IMG/VR virus record: IMGVR_UViG_3300009149_000110
Span: 1 to 38,679 of that record
Strand: one strand, 5' to 3'
Source of the DNA: a virus
Length of the DNA: 38,679 nt
Each line of letters begins with the position of its first letter. Positions within the stretch are counted from its first letter, which is position 1. The notes under the pieces are model-generated. The model had not been told where the DNA came from. It made no database searches and was given only the letters and a program-made list of their open reading frames with translations. The position numbers were made by a program, and so were the translations under genes. Below, piece after piece: positions 1 to 7,855 of the stretch.

Positions 1-501
1 ACTAACAAATGTTTGACCTTTAAAATAATCAAAGTTGGTTTCATCCCAATTATAATCAAGTTCCCAAGGAATCATCCACGTATTATTATCTATTTGAACT
101 GCTTCTCCAAGTTTTTTAATTAATGTTTTAATACTATCATTTAATACTTTTTCATTTTGTCTCAATCTAATAACAGTTCTATTAAGTGATATAATATTAC
201 CATCTTGTTCTTTTATTTGTTTATAGAGATCAGAATTTTCAGCTTTTAATTCTTTTTCTGATTTAATGAAGATTTCCTTTTCAGCTTGTAATGCACCTGA
301 TTTAGTCTTATATAAATCAATTGTGTCATTAGCTGCGGATACATTCTGTTCTAATCTTGTATTATCTATTTTAAGGTCTTTCATATTACTACATTTGGAT
401 AATCCAAACATAAAAAGTAATACAATAACACCTAATAAAAATATTCTACTATTTAGTACAACCCATACCCCTTTTAAGAATTTCTTTAGTTTTTCGTTCA
501 T
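1..501 (-). CDS. Membrane-anchored coiled-coil protein, 3' end outside window
   Basis: An open frame runs from ATG at 501 (minus strand) to the window edge without a stop, giving at least 167 residues. A short basic N-terminus (MNEKLKKFLKG) is followed by one hydrophobic segment at about residues 17-36. A long Lys/Glu/Asn-rich stretch at about 40-135 then looks like a coiled coil. The visible end is Trp/Tyr-rich (IPWELDYNW, about 145-152). One membrane helix plus a coiled coil would suit an inner-membrane protein reaching into the periplasm. A spanin-like role is one option, but no family is recognised. It is divergent from the secreted protein at 631. Coding sense is strong because the whole 501 bases are open with an ordinary start; function is unknown. 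Confidence 0.75.
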   Translation of the reverse strand, partial: MNEKLKKFLKGVWVVLNSRIFLLGVIVLLFMFGLSKCSNMKDLKIDNTRLEQNVSAANDTIDLYKTKSGALQAEKEIFIKSEKELKAENSDLYKQIKEQDGNIISLNRTVIRLRQNEKVLNDSIKTLIKKLGEAVQIDNNTWMIPWELDYNWDETNFDYFKGQTFVS

Positions 502-569
502 TTTTACGCTTTTTTGTTTATTTTATATATTAAATTATTGTGTATTAGTTTATTTTATATGTAAAATAT

Positions 570-600
570 TTGGAAATGTCATTTATTTTTTATACTTTTG
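570..600 (+). promoter_or_regulatory. Bacteroidota-type promoter for the first T9SS-cargo gene
   Basis: TTG at 570-572, a 20-bp spacer, and TACTTTTG at 593-600 match the known Bacteroidota housekeeping pattern (TTG at -33, TAnnTTTG at -7). The ATG follows 30 bases later at 631. The sequence around TTG is nearly repeated at the promoter of the next gene (1550-1580). Confidence 0.65.
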
Positions 601-630
601 TATCATTAAATTTAATTAAAACGAACAATT

Positions 631-1548
631 ATGAAAAAATTATTTGGACTTTTAGCAATTATGTTCACATTTGTAATGACTTCTTTTAGTCAGAATCAAA
701 TAAATGAAACAAATTTTAATCTAATTGTAGATGGTATATCGTCTACAGAATTCTTAGTTACTTATAATCCACAAGATCAGTTCAACCCAATGGGTGCTGG
801 TGTTCTTCTTGTTCATTTTGATAATCCATTAGAAAGTATTGATTTTCAATGTGATGGTATAATCGGTGTAAATAATATGCTAGACTATTATACTGAACCA
901 AAATTAGGGGTTGGTATTAATATGATTAGAATAGATTATCATATGATGGGTGCAGGTGAAGTTAATATAATTGCAACAAGTTTTGATGAAGATATTTATC
1001 TTGCTACTAAATTTAATGCACAAGACACTTTAAATTCGTGGAATGATGCAATGATAATAGGTATAGAATATGGGTTAAAAGAAGGTATTGCATCAGTTGA
1101 TACAGATTCTATTTATCTTGCGGGTGTTAATTCAGTAGATACAACAATGTATATTAATAAAGGAATTAATTCGGTTATTATACCTGAATGTAATTTGGAT
1201 GCTGCTTATTTAGAAGGTCAGATGTCTGTTAATATGGATTCTATTGATATATTTTATAATGTTGGGTTTGCTGATGGTCAGCTTAAATCAGCACAAACTA
1301 CAAGTATGAAATCAACTACACTGGATATTGGACTTAGTGCATATCCTAATCCAGTAGATAATGGAACTGATGTAACTATTGATTGTTTTGATTTCTTAAA
1401 AGTAGATGTCTATAACATATCAGGTGTGAAAATGTTTACTACTGAATCACATTATGTTTCCACCAATAATTTAACTAAAGGTGTATATGTTTTTGTAGTA
1501 TGGGATCGTAACAATAATACAGATATAACTAAAATAATAGTTAAATAA
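631..1548 (+). CDS. Secreted protein with T9SS type A sorting domain (paralogue 1)
   Basis: This 305-residue protein has a Sec signal peptide (about 1-20, ending TSFSQ) and a C-terminal domain at about 232-305. That domain has the hallmarks of the type IX secretion sorting signal (Por_Secre_tail family): the YPNPV motif at 238-242, a central VDVYNISG, then LTKGVYVF and a final KIIVK. In Bacteroidota such domains send proteins across the outer membrane for release or attachment at the cell surface. The middle is beta-rich and low in Lys, with short repeats around SVDT and a few Gly/Asn turns at about 150-200. It is a paralogue of the next gene, with similar signal, length and end. The function of the middle part is not recognised. 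A T9SS signal on a phage gene suggests a protein displayed by or shed from the infected host. Confidence 0.85.
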   Translation: MKKLFGLLAIMFTFVMTSFSQNQINETNFNLIVDGISSTEFLVTYNPQDQFNPMGAGVLLVHFDNPLESIDFQCDGIIGVNNMLDYYTEPKLGVGINMIRIDYHMMGAGEVNIIATSFDEDIYLATKFNAQDTLNSWNDAMIIGIEYGLKEGIASVDTDSIYLAGVNSVDTTMYINKGINSVIIPECNLDAAYLEGQMSVNMDSIDIFYNVGFADGQLKSAQTTSMKSTTLDIGLSAYPNPVDNGTDVTIDCFDFLKVDVYNISGVKMFTTESHYVSTNNLTKGVYVFVVWDRNNNTDITKIIVK

Positions 1549-1549
1549 T

Positions 1550-1580
1550 TTGGAATTGTCAATTATTATGCATATCTTTG
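1550..1580 (+). promoter_or_regulatory. Bacteroidota-type promoter for the second T9SS-cargo gene
   Basis: TTG at 1550-1552, a 20-bp spacer and TATCTTTG at 1573-1580. The TTG lies just after the stop codon of the upstream paralogue. The -33 region closely resembles that at 569-585, so the promoter was probably duplicated along with the gene. Confidence 0.65.
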
Positions 1581-1626
1581 TTAAACAATTAGAAATAAAC
1601 TTAGTATTAATTTAAAAATTACAATT

Positions 1627-2514
1627 ATGAAAAAATTAATGATTCTTTTAGTCGTATTGTTTGCATTTACATTGACTTCTTTTAGTCAAAAAACCGTGAA
1701 TACTGCAAATTGGTATCTTTTTGTAGATAATGTTTTATCAAGTGATACTTTATTTGATGTGACATTTAATCCTACTAATCCTGCTACTCCATCGAGTGAA
1801 GGTTTTGTTATTGTTGTTTTTAATAACAAATTATATGATAATGTTTCCGTAAGTGCTTCTATGGTTTATTATGGAATTGATATTACACCATCGTATATTG
1901 ATCCAGTTAATATGAAAGGTATTGGTTGGTTTAAGATGAATTATACTGCACAAAATCCTGGTTCAGCATATATTTATGTAAATACTACATCCTATGTAGC
2001 ACCTAAATATACTGCTGCTGATACTCTTTCAGCATTTAATAATGGTGAATCTTCAGTTGATATTGATTATTACTTTAATAATGGATATGATGCTGGTGTT
2101 AATGTTGGGGTTGCTTCAGTTGATACCACAATATATTTTAATAATGGCGTTGCTTCAGTAGATACATTAATATATTTTTATAATGGTCAACTTTCAATTA
2201 ATATTGATTCTATTTTTGAAGTTGGATTCCTTTATGGTAAATCAACTGATGTTGTAAATATTATAGAAGATGCAACATTTAGTGTATTCCCTAATCCTGT
2301 AAACCAAGGTGATAATGTAACTGTTTCTACATCTTCTTTCACCGTTAATGTGGATGTATATAATACTATTGGACAGTTGGTACACAAGGAAAATGGTAAT
2401 ATTTTTTCTACTAATGGATTTGAAAAAGGACTTTATGTACTAGTTATTACTGATGATGATGGAAATGTAATTACTGATACAAATAGAAAGACTGCAAAAA
2501 TTATAGTACGATAA
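1627..2514 (+). CDS. Secreted protein with T9SS type A sorting domain (paralogue 2)
   Basis: This 295-residue protein starts with a Sec signal peptide (about 1-20, again ending TSFSQ). It ends in a sorting domain at about 215-295: FPNPV at 221-225, VDVYNTIGQ at 242-250, FEKGLYVL at about 265-272, and a terminal KIIVR. The middle holds short repeats such as GVASVDT followed by IYFNNG, at about 140-195, which look like a small beta solenoid or stalk. It parallels the gene just upstream along its whole length, but the two have diverged well beyond a recent copy. The start follows an A-rich leader and no strong Shine-Dalgarno site, as is usual for Bacteroidota. The role is unknown; surface display or secretion from the infected cell is inferred from the signal. 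Confidence 0.85.
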   Translation: MKKLMILLVVLFAFTLTSFSQKTVNTANWYLFVDNVLSSDTLFDVTFNPTNPATPSSEGFVIVVFNNKLYDNVSVSASMVYYGIDITPSYIDPVNMKGIGWFKMNYTAQNPGSAYIYVNTTSYVAPKYTAADTLSAFNNGESSVDIDYYFNNGYDAGVNVGVASVDTTIYFNNGVASVDTLIYFYNGQLSINIDSIFEVGFLYGKSTDVVNIIEDATFSVFPNPVNQGDNVTVSTSSFTVNVDVYNTIGQLVHKENGNIFSTNGFEKGLYVLVITDDDGNVITDTNRKTAKIIVR

Positions 2515-2533
2515 TAAATATCACATATAAAAC

Positions 2534-2566
2534 AAAGGGTGTTCAAAATGGACACCCTTTTTTATT
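2534..2566. terminator. Intrinsic terminator between convergent genes
   Basis: A stem of AAAGGGTGT (2534-2542) with ACACCCTTT (2552-2560) runs into a T-rich stretch on the plus strand. It sits between the plus gene ending at 2514 and the minus gene ending at 2567, so it may serve both. Confidence 0.75.
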
Positions 2567-4342
2567 TTAATATCTTCTTCGTCTAGGATATCTTCTTCGT
2601 CTATAATTTTTACTAAAAATACCAAATTCTTTAAAAGGTTTAAAAGGTTTATTTGTTTTAAATTTTGGATTAATATAAGTAGTAACTGCACCTGTATAAA
2701 ATGTTCCATTTTTCCAATCATCACCAGAAAATGTACCATAATAAAATTTACCATCCTGCCATTCAGAATTACCCCAACCACCGAAAGTTCCACTATTAAA
2801 AGAACCATTACGCCATATGATAGATACTGAACTTGTGTTTCCGAATTGACTTTCATTAGCTATACCATTATACCAATCAATATTAGCTACTGATACATTA
2901 TTCATTGTACCATTATACCATATACCATCTAACCACCCTCTACCATTCATTATAAATGATGACATATCAATAAATACACCATAATAAACACTACCATATT
3001 GCCACCAAGAATTTTTCATTATACCATTATAAAAATCACCATTATACCATTTAGAATCTTCAAATTCACCATTATACCATTTTCCATCAGTCCAAATTGA
3101 ACCACCTGTAAATTTCCCATCATAAAAATCTCCTGTTGACCAAGTACAACCTGATACTGTTCCATCATTGAATGTACCATTAAGCCAATTCATATTTGTT
3201 ATTATACCACTATTAAAAGTACCATTATTCCAATTATATTTGGTAGATGTAGAATATATAGCACCATTATTAAATATACCATTATTCCAGGTAGTATCAT
3301 ACATAACACCACCATTAAATATACCATTATCCCAATATGAATTATATATTATTCCATTATTAAATATACCATTATTCCAAGTTGTTCCAGATATTTCCCC
3401 ATCAAGAAATTCGCCATCATTCCAAGACAACCCATTAAATATACCATTTTTAAAACGTCCATTTACCCAAGTAGAATCACTAGGGAAAATTCCATATTCC
3501 CATGTACCATTATTCCAAGTAAGGGGTTTAAATGGGTTATTTGTAGTTCCTGTATATTCACTTCCCCATGATCCAGCATTCCAGGTAGCATTTGATGATT
3601 CAAATTCACAATTAATAAGTTTACCACCATTTATAATATATGAATCCCCTATATAGCAATTATATAATTCACCACCTGATATGATATTATTATTTCCTTT
3701 TATAACACAATTATTAAATACACCTGCTGTTATATTACATTCCCCTAATTGAAATATATTATCTGATAAATTTATTATAGTTAAACCTACACCATAATTA
3801 TTATAAGTATAAAAAGATTCTACTTGACCTTTTGAATTAATAATAGTTTTTAATATTAATTTTGTATTTTCTGATTTAGAATTAAAATCAATATTAGTAA
3901 TTGATCCTAATGTATCAAAAAGAATTCCTTGTTTCCATTCAATATTTGCTTTACTTAATGGTTGTGTAGATGTATCTTTTATAAGACACCCATTAATAAT
4001 ACCTCTATTTATTGTTGAATTTGTAATATAAACTCTTCCTATGAAACAAGTTTCCGGTGTTAAACTATTTAACGATGTTATAAATGTATCATATTTTATA
4101 TCTAAAACAATTCTATTTCCTTCTTTTTTTAATAATTCATATCCAATGTTAGCATCAGTAGAACCTGTATTAACTAAACTATCTAATAATGTATATTCTG
4201 TTATTCCTGTGTTATTAACAGCAATATACAATTTATCACCTACTTCAAACTCACCATCAAACTCTGTATAAAATGTTACTTTGTTATCGGTATTTTCTAT
4301 AATTGGTAATAATTTTACTGAACTTTTATTGAAGTCACTCAT
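2567..4342 (-). CDS. W-N-G repeat beta-solenoid protein, probable fibre or adhesin
   Basis: This 591-residue protein has an ordinary N-terminal part (about 1-200). It then has some twenty repeats (about 205-565) built on W-[NDY]-[ND]-G-x-F followed by a second x-x-G, with a period near 17-18 residues. Trp, Asn, Gly and Phe dominate. Such regular aromatic/Gly/Asn repeats usually form a beta solenoid with stacked aromatic side chains. The protein ends in an Arg/Tyr tail (RRRRYPRRRRY). There is no signal peptide. In a phage this suits an elongated tail fibre or a decoration protein, but no family name can be given. It converges on the second T9SS-cargo gene and diverges from the lipoprotein at 4453. 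Confidence 0.7.
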   Translation of the reverse strand: MSDFNKSSVKLLPIIENTDNKVTFYTEFDGEFEVGDKLYIAVNNTGITEYTLLDSLVNTGSTDANIGYELLKKEGNRIVLDIKYDTFITSLNSLTPETCFIGRVYITNSTINRGIINGCLIKDTSTQPLSKANIEWKQGILFDTLGSITNIDFNSKSENTKLILKTIINSKGQVESFYTYNNYGVGLTIINLSDNIFQLGECNITAGVFNNCVIKGNNNIISGGELYNCYIGDSYIINGGKLINCEFESSNATWNAGSWGSEYTGTTNNPFKPLTWNNGTWEYGIFPSDSTWVNGRFKNGIFNGLSWNDGEFLDGEISGTTWNNGIFNNGIIYNSYWDNGIFNGGVMYDTTWNNGIFNNGAIYSTSTKYNWNNGTFNSGIITNMNWLNGTFNDGTVSGCTWSTGDFYDGKFTGGSIWTDGKWYNGEFEDSKWYNGDFYNGIMKNSWWQYGSVYYGVFIDMSSFIMNGRGWLDGIWYNGTMNNVSVANIDWYNGIANESQFGNTSSVSIIWRNGSFNSGTFGGWGNSEWQDGKFYYGTFSGDDWKNGTFYTGAVTTYINPKFKTNKPFKPFKEFGIFSKNYRRRRYPRRRRY

Positions 4343-4452
4343 TTATTATAAAATAATTTTTAAACTTTTTTATTTCTTTATTATATATTAAAATGTTATA
4401 TTCAATAAGATTGGATAGTATAAAAATAGTATAAACAAAAAAAAGCAAAATT

Positions 4453-4899
4453 ATGAAAAAATTTTTAATGTATTTAACAGTTATTGTATTTAGTATGTTC
4501 GTATTTACTTCTTGTGTTAAACCACCTGAATGTGAAACATATAATACAGGTGATGTAATCTTTCACGACAATGGACCATCTTGGGCATGGGATGGATGTT
4601 ATATTGAAGTTGATTGGAATGACGGTAGTTATAATTCAGTAACATTTTATAATACTAAATCCTATTATGATAAAGCAGCAGGTAGGGCTGAAGTTTATAT
4701 GGAATGGGAAGATGCAGATAATTATTATTGGAATTATGGGTATATCAATTTAATACAATGTGGTACAGTTGATGCTTATTGTAATTGGAGTAAAAAGAAA
4801 TCAACTGAAGTTTCTGGATTTATAATTGAAAAAAGTGGGTCAGTATTAAAAACTGATATTACATCAAAAGAAGAATTTAGAAAAACAATCATAGAATAA
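4453..4899 (+). CDS. Small predicted lipoprotein
   Basis: The 148-residue product starts with a lipoprotein signal: basic start, hydrophobic core and a lipobox ending at Cys21 (FTSC). The mature part is rich in Trp, Tyr and Asp (for example WDGCYIEVDWNDG) and looks beta-stranded, with a short charged tail. Three more cysteines at about 27, 54 and 110 could pair in the periplasm. It has an A-rich leader and its own terminator just downstream. Lipid anchoring to the host envelope is inferred. A role such as superinfection exclusion is possible but not shown by the sequence. Confidence 0.8.
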   Translation: MKKFLMYLTVIVFSMFVFTSCVKPPECETYNTGDVIFHDNGPSWAWDGCYIEVDWNDGSYNSVTFYNTKSYYDKAAGRAEVYMEWEDADNYYWNYGYINLIQCGTVDAYCNWSKKKSTEVSGFIIEKSGSVLKTDITSKEEFRKTIIE

Positions 4900-4920
4900 A
4901 AATTGGGATTATTTTTAGGA

Positions 4921-4952
4921 AAGGGTAAACAATTTTGTTTATCCTTTTTTTT
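4921..4952 (+). terminator. Intrinsic terminator after the lipoprotein gene
   Basis: A ten-pair stem, AAGGGTAAAC (4921-4930) with GTTTATCCTT (4937-4946) including one G-T pair, is followed by a run of T. Confidence 0.75.
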
Positions 4953-4990
4953 GTCTAAAACAAATCATACAATTTATTATATATAATAAT

Positions 4991-5368
4991 ATGAATACGA
5001 AGGAAGAATTATTAGAAACATTAACTAATCGTCTAAAAGAATTATTTGTTGATAATTATGATATGGTAAATCATTCTAAAGATGATATCAATACATATTT
5101 GGAATCTATTAATGTAAATAATAAATATGAATATAATGAATTTTGTGCTGATTTTCTAAAAGTATCAGATAAACTTATTCATTCACTTTCTTTAAATGAT
5201 ATACAAAATGTTGATGCAACATTTATTATGGCAGAAATAATGTCTATTATGGTTAAATATAAAATAATGGATAGTGAACCAGATGAAAGTAAAAGATTAC
5301 ATAAATTAATACAACACGAATTGAGAACAAAAGTAGTGAAAAATAACATTGATATAGATAGTAGTTAG
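4991..5368 (+). CDS. Small acidic alpha-helical protein, unknown
   Basis: The 125-residue protein is acidic and appears all-helical, with no signal or membrane segment and no cysteine cluster. The start codon MNTKEELLE follows an AT-rich leader directly after the terminator at 4921. The stop lies at 5368, the first base of a hairpin that touches the next start codon. I recognise no family. Codon use is AT-rich like most neighbours, and the reading frame is convincing from the amino-acid composition. Confidence 0.65.
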   Translation: MNTKEELLETLTNRLKELFVDNYDMVNHSKDDINTYLESINVNNKYEYNEFCADFLKVSDKLIHSLSLNDIQNVDATFIMAEIMSIMVKYKIMDSEPDESKRLHKLIQHELRTKVVKNNIDIDSS

Positions 5369-5387
5369 ATCAGTTAGTTAACTGATC
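5368..5387. promoter_or_regulatory. Perfect 8-bp inverted repeat directly before a start codon
   Basis: GATCAGTT (5368-5375), loop AGTT, AACTGATC (5380-5387); the ATG of the next gene begins at 5388. In RNA the stem would cover the ribosome binding region; in DNA it could be an operator. Confidence 0.5.
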
Positions 5388-5672
5388 ATGAATACACATA
5401 GAAAACTATGGAAGGTAGTGCAAACTCATAAGATGGGAGCACAAGCCCCAAAGTATTTCGTTGAAACGGAATATTTTATCGTGAAATCCAAGTCTACCAG
5501 GGAAAATAAAGAGGTAGAAGAATTAATGGCTTTGAAAAAAGCAAAACAACTAACAAGACTTTCCGATTTTCCGGATGTCTGGACCATCAGAGTAGAACAT
5601 CAATCCAATAAATATTGGAATGCTAAAAGAGGAAAATGGTGGAACATAGAGGAAGGGGGGAAAGAAAAGTAA
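5388..5672 (+). CDS. Small basic protein with atypical base composition
   Basis: This 94-residue basic protein (VQTHKMGAQAPKYFVET, then KAKQLTRLSDFPDVWTIRVEH) has no recognised domain. It combines Lys/Arg-rich stretches with Trp, especially near the end (NAKRGKWWNIEEGGKEK), which could suit nucleic-acid binding. Its codons are clearly richer in G and C than those of the flanking genes, which suggests recent transfer or strong expression. The start at 5388 sits immediately after a perfect inverted repeat; no better upstream start is seen. A terminator follows within a few bases of the stop. Confidence 0.65.
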   Translation: MNTHRKLWKVVQTHKMGAQAPKYFVETEYFIVKSKSTRENKEVEELMALKKAKQLTRLSDFPDVWTIRVEHQSNKYWNAKRGKWWNIEEGGKEK

Positions 5673-5675
5673 ACA

Positions 5676-5704
5676 AAAAAGGGTGGATTTTTCCACCTTT
5701 TTTA
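5676..5704 (+). terminator. Intrinsic terminator
   Basis: GGGTGG (5681-5686) pairs with CCACC (5693-5697) plus flanking A-T pairs, and is followed by T-rich sequence. It closes the small gene ending at 5672. Confidence 0.7.
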
Positions 5705-5714
5705 TTAAAAATAC

Positions 5715-5745
5715 TTGTAGAATTAAATCTTTTTTCGTATATTTG
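5715..5745 (+). promoter_or_regulatory. Bacteroidota-type promoter
   Basis: TTG at 5715-5717, a 20-bp spacer and TATATTTG at 5738-5745, right after a terminator and 23 bases before the ATG at 5769. This is a clean unit start. Confidence 0.7.
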
Positions 5746-5768
5746 TATATAACAAAAACAGTAATTAT

Positions 5769-6182
5769 ATGATAGATTTGACTTCAGAATATAGGGTTTT
5801 ACCAGAACACATTAGATTTTCTAAAGGAATAAAAAGTGTATGTGTATCTACTTGTTTAAATTACTTTGGTATTACTCCTAATACATATAATTATACATCT
5901 TCTTCTAAAAATAGAACAGCTTATATTAATATATTGAGGAATAGAAGTTATTCAGTTAGAAGTAGAGTAACTGAATTTAAAGTAAAAAAGTTTAAAACTA
6001 CATTAACAGAATTACGATATAATATGAGAAAATCAAATTATCAACAAAATGATTATTTCATAGTATATGTAGCTAATAAAGGTGCAGCTCATTTAATAGT
6101 TTTAAACGGTAATGGTGAAACAGTTATTGATACTGCACCAAAATGTCGATGGAGAGTGGCACAAATACACAAAGTTTTTTAG
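5769..6182 (+). CDS. Small protein, possible papain-like (Cys/His/Asp) fold
   Basis: This 137-residue protein has a Cys pair near the N-terminus (SVCVSTCLNYFG, about 23-34) and, after about 80 residues, AAHLIVLNGNGETVIDTAP. The order Cys on a helix, His on a strand, then Asp is that of papain-like peptidase and transglutaminase folds. Phages often carry small proteins of this layout. No firm family match can be made by eye, so enzyme activity is only a suggestion. It is the first gene after a clear promoter and terminator pair. The next frame starts three bases after its stop. Confidence 0.65.
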   Translation: MIDLTSEYRVLPEHIRFSKGIKSVCVSTCLNYFGITPNTYNYTSSSKNRTAYINILRNRSYSVRSRVTEFKVKKFKTTLTELRYNMRKSNYQQNDYFIVYVANKGAAHLIVLNGNGETVIDTAPKCRWRVAQIHKVF

Positions 6183-6184
6183 AT

Positions 6185-6592
6185 ATGGATGTAAGAGAAA
6201 TAAAAGAAATTTATAATAGAATCGTTATAAGAATTGATAAGACTGATGATGAATTATTGTTTCATTTAGATGATGGTTCACGATGGAAAATGTATCATAG
6301 ACAAGATTGTTGTGAATATGTAACACTTGATGATGTGTGTGGTGATCTTAATGATTTACTTGATAGTCCTATACTTAAATTTGAAGAAGTTTATCAATAT
6401 AGTAATAAAAATGATTCTAATTCTTTTACCTGGACATTCTATAAAATAGCAACAATAAAAGGACAAGTTGATTTAAAATGGTATGGTACAAGTAATGGGT
6501 ATTATTCTGAATCAGTTAATATAGAACAAATAAAAGACCCTGACCCAATAGAAATCCAAAGAAGTAAAAAAATTAAAAATTTATTAAAATAA
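6185..6592 (+). CDS. Acidic hypothetical protein
   Basis: A 135-residue protein beginning MDVREIKEIYNRI. The frame is also open upstream to an ATG at 6143, but that start would overlap the preceding gene by 40 bases. ATG at 6185, three bases after the upstream stop, is the better choice. The protein is mixed alpha/beta with Asp-rich stretches (DKTDDELLFHLDDGSRW) and Cys residues at about 36 and 48. It has no signal or membrane segment. I do not recognise a family. It is probably co-transcribed with the gene at 5769. Confidence 0.65.
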   Translation: MDVREIKEIYNRIVIRIDKTDDELLFHLDDGSRWKMYHRQDCCEYVTLDDVCGDLNDLLDSPILKFEEVYQYSNKNDSNSFTWTFYKIATIKGQVDLKWYGTSNGYYSESVNIEQIKDPDPIEIQRSKKIKNLLK

Positions 6593-6647
6593 TTTAAACT
6601 TTTCACCCAAAACACCATATATGATTTAGTATATTTAATATATACTT

Positions 6648-6737
6648 ATGTGATAATTCACATTATTACATTTAAGGATTTAAAAAGATTAAAAGGTTAA
6701 AAGGATTTAAAGGTTTTGTAAGGATTATAAGGATTTT
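6648..6737 (+). promoter_or_regulatory. Purine-rich repeat leader of gp32, candidate autoregulatory operator
   Basis: A small hairpin (ATGTGA 6648-6653, TCACAT 6658-6663) is followed at 6674-6737 by about seven irregular units of about nine bases. Each is a variant of AAGGATTTA or AAAAGGTTA, almost free of self-pairing. The gp32 start is at 6818. In T4, gp32 represses its own mRNA by cooperative binding to an unpaired A/U-rich leader next to a folded element. By analogy this may be the operator here. Confidence 0.45.
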
Positions 6738-6817
6738 AGTATTGAAGATAAACCCCCTCCAAATTAACAAGCATCCCACAATTTTCTTAAATGTCAAAAA
6801 ATCATCCATAAATTAAT

Positions 6818-7789
6818 ATGAGTGAAAAAGAAAATGTTGTCAACTTATTTGACATGGAAGCAGATGATTCTACAATGGATTTTCTGAACAAACGCAATGC
6901 AGCTGCAGATGGTATCTACAGAGCAAACCTAAAAGACGCTACAGATAAAAACAAAGGTTATGTAGCAACAATCCGTTTCTTACCTAATGTAATGGAAGAT
7001 GGTACACTTGGACAATCAGCGATTGAAAAACATGTACATTATGCAAACTTACCAGACCATTCAGACTTACAGGGATATTATGATTCCTTAATCAATTTTG
7101 GTGAAAAATGTCCACTTACTACTTTGTATTGGAAACTTAAAAATTCCAAAAATCAAGCAGAAGTTGAAAGAGCTGAATTAATTGGTCGTACTACTAAGTA
7201 TTATTCTTATATCTTAGTTATTGAGGACGAACAGCATCCTGAATTTGAAGGCAAAATTATGATTTTCCCTTATGGTTATAAAATTAAGGAAAAGATTAAT
7301 AACGAAAGAACCGGGGAAAATGCTGATAATAAGAAATGTAATGTTTTTGATCCAGCTAATGGTAAAGATTTCCGTCTTATCGTGAAAAAAGTTGGTGATT
7401 GGCCTAACTATGATTCTTCACAGTTTCGTTCAGTATCTCCACTTAAAATCTGGAATGAAGATAAAGGTGTTTTCGTTGAAACCCCTACTGAATGGGATGA
7501 CGATAAAGAAAAATTCTTAATCAAGAGTGCAAAAGTTCAACAAAAAGTTATGACTTATCTCCAAACTAAAGATGTAAATCTTGAAGATAATGCAGCTAAA
7601 CCTTGGACTGAAGAAGAAAAAGTTAAAGTAGAAAAAATCATTGAAATCCTTTCGGGTCAAGATTTTAGCTTTGCTAAACAAAGTATTGATAATGCTGGAA
7701 CATCTACTTCTTCAAATGAATCACTTGATGATACTTCATTAGATGAATCTGATACAGATGATTTAGATGAATTCTTCGGTGATGACTAA
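6818..7789 (+). CDS. 32: T4 gp32-like single-stranded DNA-binding protein
   Basis: This 323-residue protein aligns by eye with T4 gp32 through the OB-fold core. GYVATIRFLPN (about 47-57) corresponds to the T4 segment ending VIRFLPS. Also shared are SYILVIEDEQHPEFEGK, YKIKEKIN and FRLIVKKVGDWPNYDSSQF. The T4 zinc cluster is not intact: GEKCPL keeps one Cys (Cys98), while nearby His72, His74 and His81 could be partial ligands. The C-terminus is a strongly acidic tail (about 295-323, ending DLDEFFGDD) like the T4 partner-recruiting tail. It coats single-stranded DNA during replication, recombination and repair. Codons are less AT-rich than those of many neighbours, in line with high expression. 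A terminator follows the gene. Confidence 0.93.
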   Translation: MSEKENVVNLFDMEADDSTMDFLNKRNAAADGIYRANLKDATDKNKGYVATIRFLPNVMEDGTLGQSAIEKHVHYANLPDHSDLQGYYDSLINFGEKCPLTTLYWKLKNSKNQAEVERAELIGRTTKYYSYILVIEDEQHPEFEGKIMIFPYGYKIKEKINNERTGENADNKKCNVFDPANGKDFRLIVKKVGDWPNYDSSQFRSVSPLKIWNEDKGVFVETPTEWDDDKEKFLIKSAKVQQKVMTYLQTKDVNLEDNAAKPWTEEEKVKVEKIIEILSGQDFSFAKQSIDNAGTSTSSNESLDDTSLDESDTDDLDEFFGDD

Positions 7790-7811
7790 GAATTAAATTC
7801 TATTAAAAATT

Positions 7812-7843
7812 AAAGGAGATTATTTATTTAATCTCCTTTTTTT
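7812..7843 (+). terminator. Strong intrinsic terminator after gp32
   Basis: An eleven-pair perfect stem, AAAGGAGATTA (7812-7822) and TAATCTCCTTT (7829-7839), is followed by T-rich sequence. Confidence 0.85.
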
Positions 7844-7855
7844 ATATATACAACT

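Noticed and set aside
266-619. Plus-strand open frame of 117 codons
   Set aside because: It lies opposite the convincing minus-strand coiled-coil gene and runs across the divergent promoter region; composition is that of an antisense shadow.
631-2514. Reading the window as host chromosome because of T9SS and TonB domains
   Set aside because: The gp32, RtcB, PhoH, S74 domain, overlapping miniproteins and propeptide-bearing proteins are spread over the whole window, and there are no housekeeping operons.
3168-3656. Plus-strand open frame of 162 codons, rich in Pro and Leu
   Set aside because: It is the antisense reading of the W-N-G repeats; periodic codons on one strand create an open frame on the other.
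6648-6668. Pseudoknot in the gp32 leader like that of T4
   Set aside because: The hairpin is only six pairs with a four-base loop; the loop pairing to ATTA downstream is too short to claim.
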